Of a stretch of DNA of 20,699 bases, positions 18,839 to 20,699 are shown piece after piece. Position numbers and translations under genes: made by a program. How positions within the stretch are numbered: the stretch's first letter is position 1; the number at the start of each line of letters is the position of its first letter. The stretch spans positions 1 to 20,699 of IMG/VR virus record IMGVR_UViG_3300048997_000371. One strand, 5' to 3'. The notes under the pieces were generated by a model. The model made no database searches and was not told where the DNA came from. It saw only the letters and a program-made list of their open reading frames with translations. This DNA comes from a virus.

Positions 18839-19134
18839 GAGGCCTTCTCCGCGGCGCGCCGCAGCGCCAGCAGGTCCGCTGTTTCCGGTACCGGCTGCTT
18901 GCGGATGGTGAGCGTGACCGTCTCCGAGCCCACGGTGAGCGTGGCTCCGCCGCGGCCTATGACCATCGGCTCGCTATGCGGCTCAGAGACGCCTTTGAGT
19001 CGGTTGGCGATCACCAGGCGCGCATCGTCGGTCATTGGGCGGGTGAGGTGGTGCCTCATCACCGTGCGCTCGGAAATACCCAGCTTGGCCGCCAGCGCCA
19101 GGACGTCTTCGCGAATCACCTTGGGCAGCGTCAT
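18835..19134 (-). CDS. Small helix-turn-helix protein
   Basis: 99 residues from the ATG at 19134. MTLPKVIREDVLALAAKLGI, SERTVMRHHLTRPMTDDARL carries a helix-turn-helix: LAAKLGISERTVMRH, with the A-x-x-x-G-I-S-x-x-T-V-x-R signature. A beta-rich C-terminal part follows (PMVIGRGGATLTVGSETVTL, TIRKQ). The ribosome site GGAGG and an ATGA overlap fix the start, although the open frame runs on to 19314 across the upstream zinc gene. Probably a transcriptional regulator within the early transcript. Confidence 0.75.
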   Translation of the reverse strand: MTLPKVIREDVLALAAKLGISERTVMRHHLTRPMTDDARLVIANRLKGVSEPHSEPMVIGRGGATLTVGSETVTLTIRKQPVPETADLLALRRAAEKAS

Positions 19135-19310
19135 GCCGTCCTCCGCAATTTGAAGGGGGTCATGCATCCGCAGTGCCGGCAGTGAGCGATGACCGCGTCG
19201 CCGAAGACCTGGATCGGCGTGGACCGGGAAAAGATTTTGTTGCAATGGTGGCAGCGCGGGCGTCCGTCGAGAAACTTGCACGCCGCCAGCGTCGCCGATT
19301 TGCTTGCCAT
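19131..19310 (-). CDS. Small zinc-finger protein
   Basis: 59 residues: MASKSATLAACKFLDGRPRC, HHCNKIFSRSTPIQVFGDAV, IAHCRHCGCMTPFKLRRTA. Cysteine pairs C20/C23 and C44/C47 (plus C49 and C11) form a CxxC-20-CxxC zinc ribbon. It has a good ribosome site (GAGGAAG before the ATG) and an ATGA overlap into the helix-turn-helix gene. The same bases in other frames give low-complexity arginine-rich readings, so this is the real frame. Probably nucleic-acid binding; specific role unknown. Confidence 0.78.
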   Translation of the reverse strand: MASKSATLAACKFLDGRPRCHHCNKIFSRSTPIQVFGDAVIAHCRHCGCMTPFKLRRTA

Positions 19311-19338
19311 TCACTTCCTCCCATTCTGGAACTTCGAT

Positions 19339-19560
19339 TCAGTTCCAGGTTGAAAACGTCTCCACGTGCTTGCGCAGCCGCGCGCAGACACACTTGCCGG
19401 CCGGAACGCGCGTCATCTCGAACCAGGGTCCCGCATGAGCTTGCGCGGCCGACTTTTCCTCGCCTGGGCGCTCCGGCTGACCTCTCGCCATCGGCCTGAG
19501 CAGCGCGCCGATTACGATCGCCGCCAGCACCGCCAGGGCGACATCGACGGCGCCGATCAT
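19339..19560 (-). CDS. Small single-pass membrane protein
   Basis: 73 residues from the ATG at 19560: MIGAVDVALAVLAAIVIGAL, LRPMARGQPERPGEEKSAAQ, AHAGPWFEMTRVPAGKCVCA and RLRKHVETFSTWN. One N-terminal membrane helix (about 5-21) with a cytoplasmic tail that contains a CVC motif. The start is fixed by an ATGA overlap with the upstream gene. Function unknown. Confidence 0.7.
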   Translation of the reverse strand: MIGAVDVALAVLAAIVIGALLRPMARGQPERPGEEKSAAQAHAGPWFEMTRVPAGKCVCARLRKHVETFSTWN

Positions 19561-19976
19561 GCCGGCCTCGCGATCTGACGACAGTCGCATTTGCTCACTG
19601 ATTGCGGCTTCTTCCCGGAGGCCGGGATCGTCTTCCATCCACTGCCGCCGCATTCGCCGCAATTCGGATCCGGCCCCGGCCTCTCCGGCCCAGGCGGAAT
19701 CAGCTCCCAAAGCACGTTGATCTCGGGCAGGAATTTTGAGCTCCGCATCGCCTCCAGCACTGAGATAGCGACGCGCTCCTGGCCATAGCGGCGCGTCATC
19801 TCCTCGATCTCGCTCATGTAGAGATCCGTCGTCCTGGGATCCTGAGCCGATAAGGCGCTGTTTGCGTAATTGGCGCAAAGCAACGCCAGTTGGCCATCGA
19901 CGAAGTCAGAGACCTCGTCGGGCGGCCCGGGCCTTTGCGATGTTTGCGATTGCTTGATCGAGTTTTGATTTTCCAT
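19557..19976 (-). CDS. Protein with zinc-knuckle C-terminus in the replication region
   Basis: 139 residues from the ATG at 19976, which has the strong ribosome site GGGAGG five bases upstream; an in-frame ATG at 19994 is less likely. The N-terminal half is helical (DEVSDFVDGQLALLCANYAN, DPRTTDLYMSEIEEMTRRYG, QERVAISVLEAMRSSKFLPE). The C-terminal part has DPNCGECGGSGWKTI and VSKCDCRQ, a CxxCxGxGW...CxC zinc site like those in DnaJ-type and phage replication accessory proteins. It follows a winged-helix replication-type protein with a 71-bp overlap, the position often taken by a helicase loader or partner. Role inferred only from context. Confidence 0.75.
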   Translation of the reverse strand: MENQNSIKQSQTSQRPGPPDEVSDFVDGQLALLCANYANSALSAQDPRTTDLYMSEIEEMTRRYGQERVAISVLEAMRSSKFLPEINVLWELIPPGPERPGPDPNCGECGGSGWKTIPASGKKPQSVSKCDCRQIARPA

Positions 19977-20460
19977 TCGCGCCTCCCATTGCACGACCGG
20001 GCGGGAACCTGTGTTCCCTAGTGTTAAATGTGTTCAATACCTTATTGTTTTGCGATTCCGGCTGGCCGGACCCATTAGGGGTAAAAACCGGACCGTTCGC
20101 CGGACCCATTCGCCGACCGGACGGTTCGCCTGGCCGGAGCCATTGCTGATTTGCCGGAGCGCACTCCGGCGCATTCCCCGCGGCGAGATTGACCTGCGGC
20201 AGGGTGAGCACATAGCTCGTCATCCGGCCTGGACCACCGCCTGCAACTTCGGCGGTGGCGTAGCCGGCACGCTCGAGCTCGCGTAAAGCTTCATAGACCA
20301 CCGTCTTCCCCTTGCGCATCGTTCTGCACAAGAGCTTGACCCCGGGACAGCACAGGCCGGTGAAGCCGTTGCGGTAGCGCAGCAAAGTCAGCAGCAGCAG
20401 CTTCTGTGTGTCCGGAATGGGAAGATCAATGATCACTTCAAAATCCGTCCGTAAGCTCAC
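19906..20460 (-). CDS. Winged-helix replication-type protein (HTH_36-like)
   Basis: 184 residues from the GTG at 20460. The N-terminal domain (about 1-90) is a winged helix: IPDTQKLLLLTLLRYRNGFT, GLCCPGVKLLCRTMRKGKTV, VYEALRELERAGYATAEVAG and GGPGRMTSYVLTLPQ, the pattern of HTH_36 phage proteins (a helix, 'CP....L....g.s..TV..al..Le..G', then a wing ending in Y.L). A long Gly/Pro/Asn-rich linker and a basic helix (KSKLDQAIANIAKARAARRG) follow. Such proteins are usually origin-binding initiators or replication regulators. The start lies directly after a run of nine C, with GGGAG 14 bases upstream. Confidence 0.8.
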   Translation of the reverse strand: MSLRTDFEVIIDLPIPDTQKLLLLTLLRYRNGFTGLCCPGVKLLCRTMRKGKTVVYEALRELERAGYATAEVAGGGPGRMTSYVLTLPQVNLAAGNAPECAPANQQWLRPGEPSGRRMGPANGPVFTPNGSGQPESQNNKVLNTFNTREHRFPPGRAMGGANGKSKLDQAIANIAKARAARRGL

Positions 20461-20469
20461 GGGGGGGGG
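20461..20469. repeat. Nine-base C/G homopolymer between ribosome site and start codon
   Basis: Nine G on the plus strand (nine C on the coding strand) lie between GGGAGCAA and the GTG start of the winged-helix gene. Tracts this long are prone to slippage, which here would change the ribosome-site spacing rather than the reading frame. The length may also be a sequencing uncertainty. Confidence 0.85.
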
Positions 20470-20486
20470 TTGCTCCCTTGGAATCG

Positions 20487-20699
20487 TTAGTCGAAAACGT
20501 GAATGCTTTCGCCCCCGAGTGACACTTTGACCGATTGCAGGCACGCGGGATTCGAACACAGATCGGGACCGATCCAGTAGCACGGCACTTCTACCGTGAC
20601 CGGACCATCGCCGCCTTGTTCGACATCCTGGTAAATGCAGGGACGGTCTTCAGTGCAGCCGCAGACGTTGCACTTGCGCGTGTCGATGGCTTTGCGCAG
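20487..20699 (-). CDS. Cysteine-rich protein, partial (start beyond the window)
   Basis: The last 70 residues of a gene that enters from the right edge. It reads LRKAIDTRKCNVCGCTEDRP, CIYQDVEQGGDGPVTVEVPC, YWIGPDLCSNPACLQSVKVS, LGGESIHVFD. Cysteines in KCNVCGCTEDRPC and PDLCSNPAC resemble a motif recurrent in phages ('CRVCGCTdd.aC......C.W..pdlCs.C'), a zinc-binding module of unknown role usually near replication or recombination genes. It ends 27 bp before the winged-helix gene start. Length and start cannot be judged from this window. Confidence 0.7.
   Translation of the reverse strand: MRKAIDTRKCNVCGCTEDRPCIYQDVEQGGDGPVTVEVPCYWIGPDLCSNPACLQSVKVSLGGESIHVFD

Noticed and set aside
19160-19393. 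77-codon minus-strand frame
   Set aside because: It overlaps the zinc-finger gene in another frame; it reads as Arg/Ser-rich sequence, whereas the chosen frame has a CxxC-CxxC ribbon, a ribosome site and an ATGA junction.
1-20699. CRISPR array, insertion sequence, integrase or attachment site
   Set aside because: No regularly spaced direct repeats with spacers, no transposase- or recombinase-like protein, and no duplicated tRNA end were found; the repeats seen are short tandem or coding repeats.

Overview
The window is a 20.7 kb piece of a tailed double-stranded DNA phage or prophage (Caudoviricetes with an HK97-type head). Almost every gene lies on the minus strand, so the biological reading order runs from base 20699 down to base 1. 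The DNA is GC-rich with a strong GC bias at third codon positions. No integrase, attachment site or recognisable bacterial gene is visible, so free phage and prophage cannot be told apart and the host cannot be named. A GC-rich soil or environmental bacterium is only a guess.

Early or accessory part (20699 to about 14950): the tail of a cysteine-rich protein, a winged-helix replication-type protein behind a run of nine C, a CxxCxGxGW protein, and then a tightly packed series of small genes. Ten junctions in this series share an ATGA stop/start overlap, which points to one translationally coupled transcript. Most of these proteins are under 145 residues and unrecognised; two are small membrane proteins and several carry paired cysteines. 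The series ends in a small helix-turn-helix protein. A 55-codon plus-strand ORF, too short for ordinary gene calling, converges on that gene and overlaps its end by 19 bp. Next to it is a gene-free stretch of about 390 bp with operator-like repeats.

Middle part (14564 to 10235): unassigned small genes, several with zinc-ribbon-like cysteines. A candidate lysis/membrane group follows: a 41-residue lipoprotein overlapping a membrane-anchored helical protein, a 2-TM protein and a 4-TM protein. After these come a stand-alone HIRAN-like protein and an HNH endonuclease just upstream of the terminase genes.

Head part (10234 to 10): terminase small and large subunits, a 2-TM microprotein, a small conserved phage protein, the portal, three virion-type genes including one with about seven 21-residue repeats, an S49-family head maturation protease, a tRNA-like sequence, the HK97-type major capsid protein with an unusual hydrophobic N-terminal extension, another virion protein whose expected ATG reads AAG, and a head-tail connector. 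Packaging, assembly, head maturation and connector functions are therefore complete as far as the left edge. Tail genes should lie beyond base 1. No endolysin was recognised.
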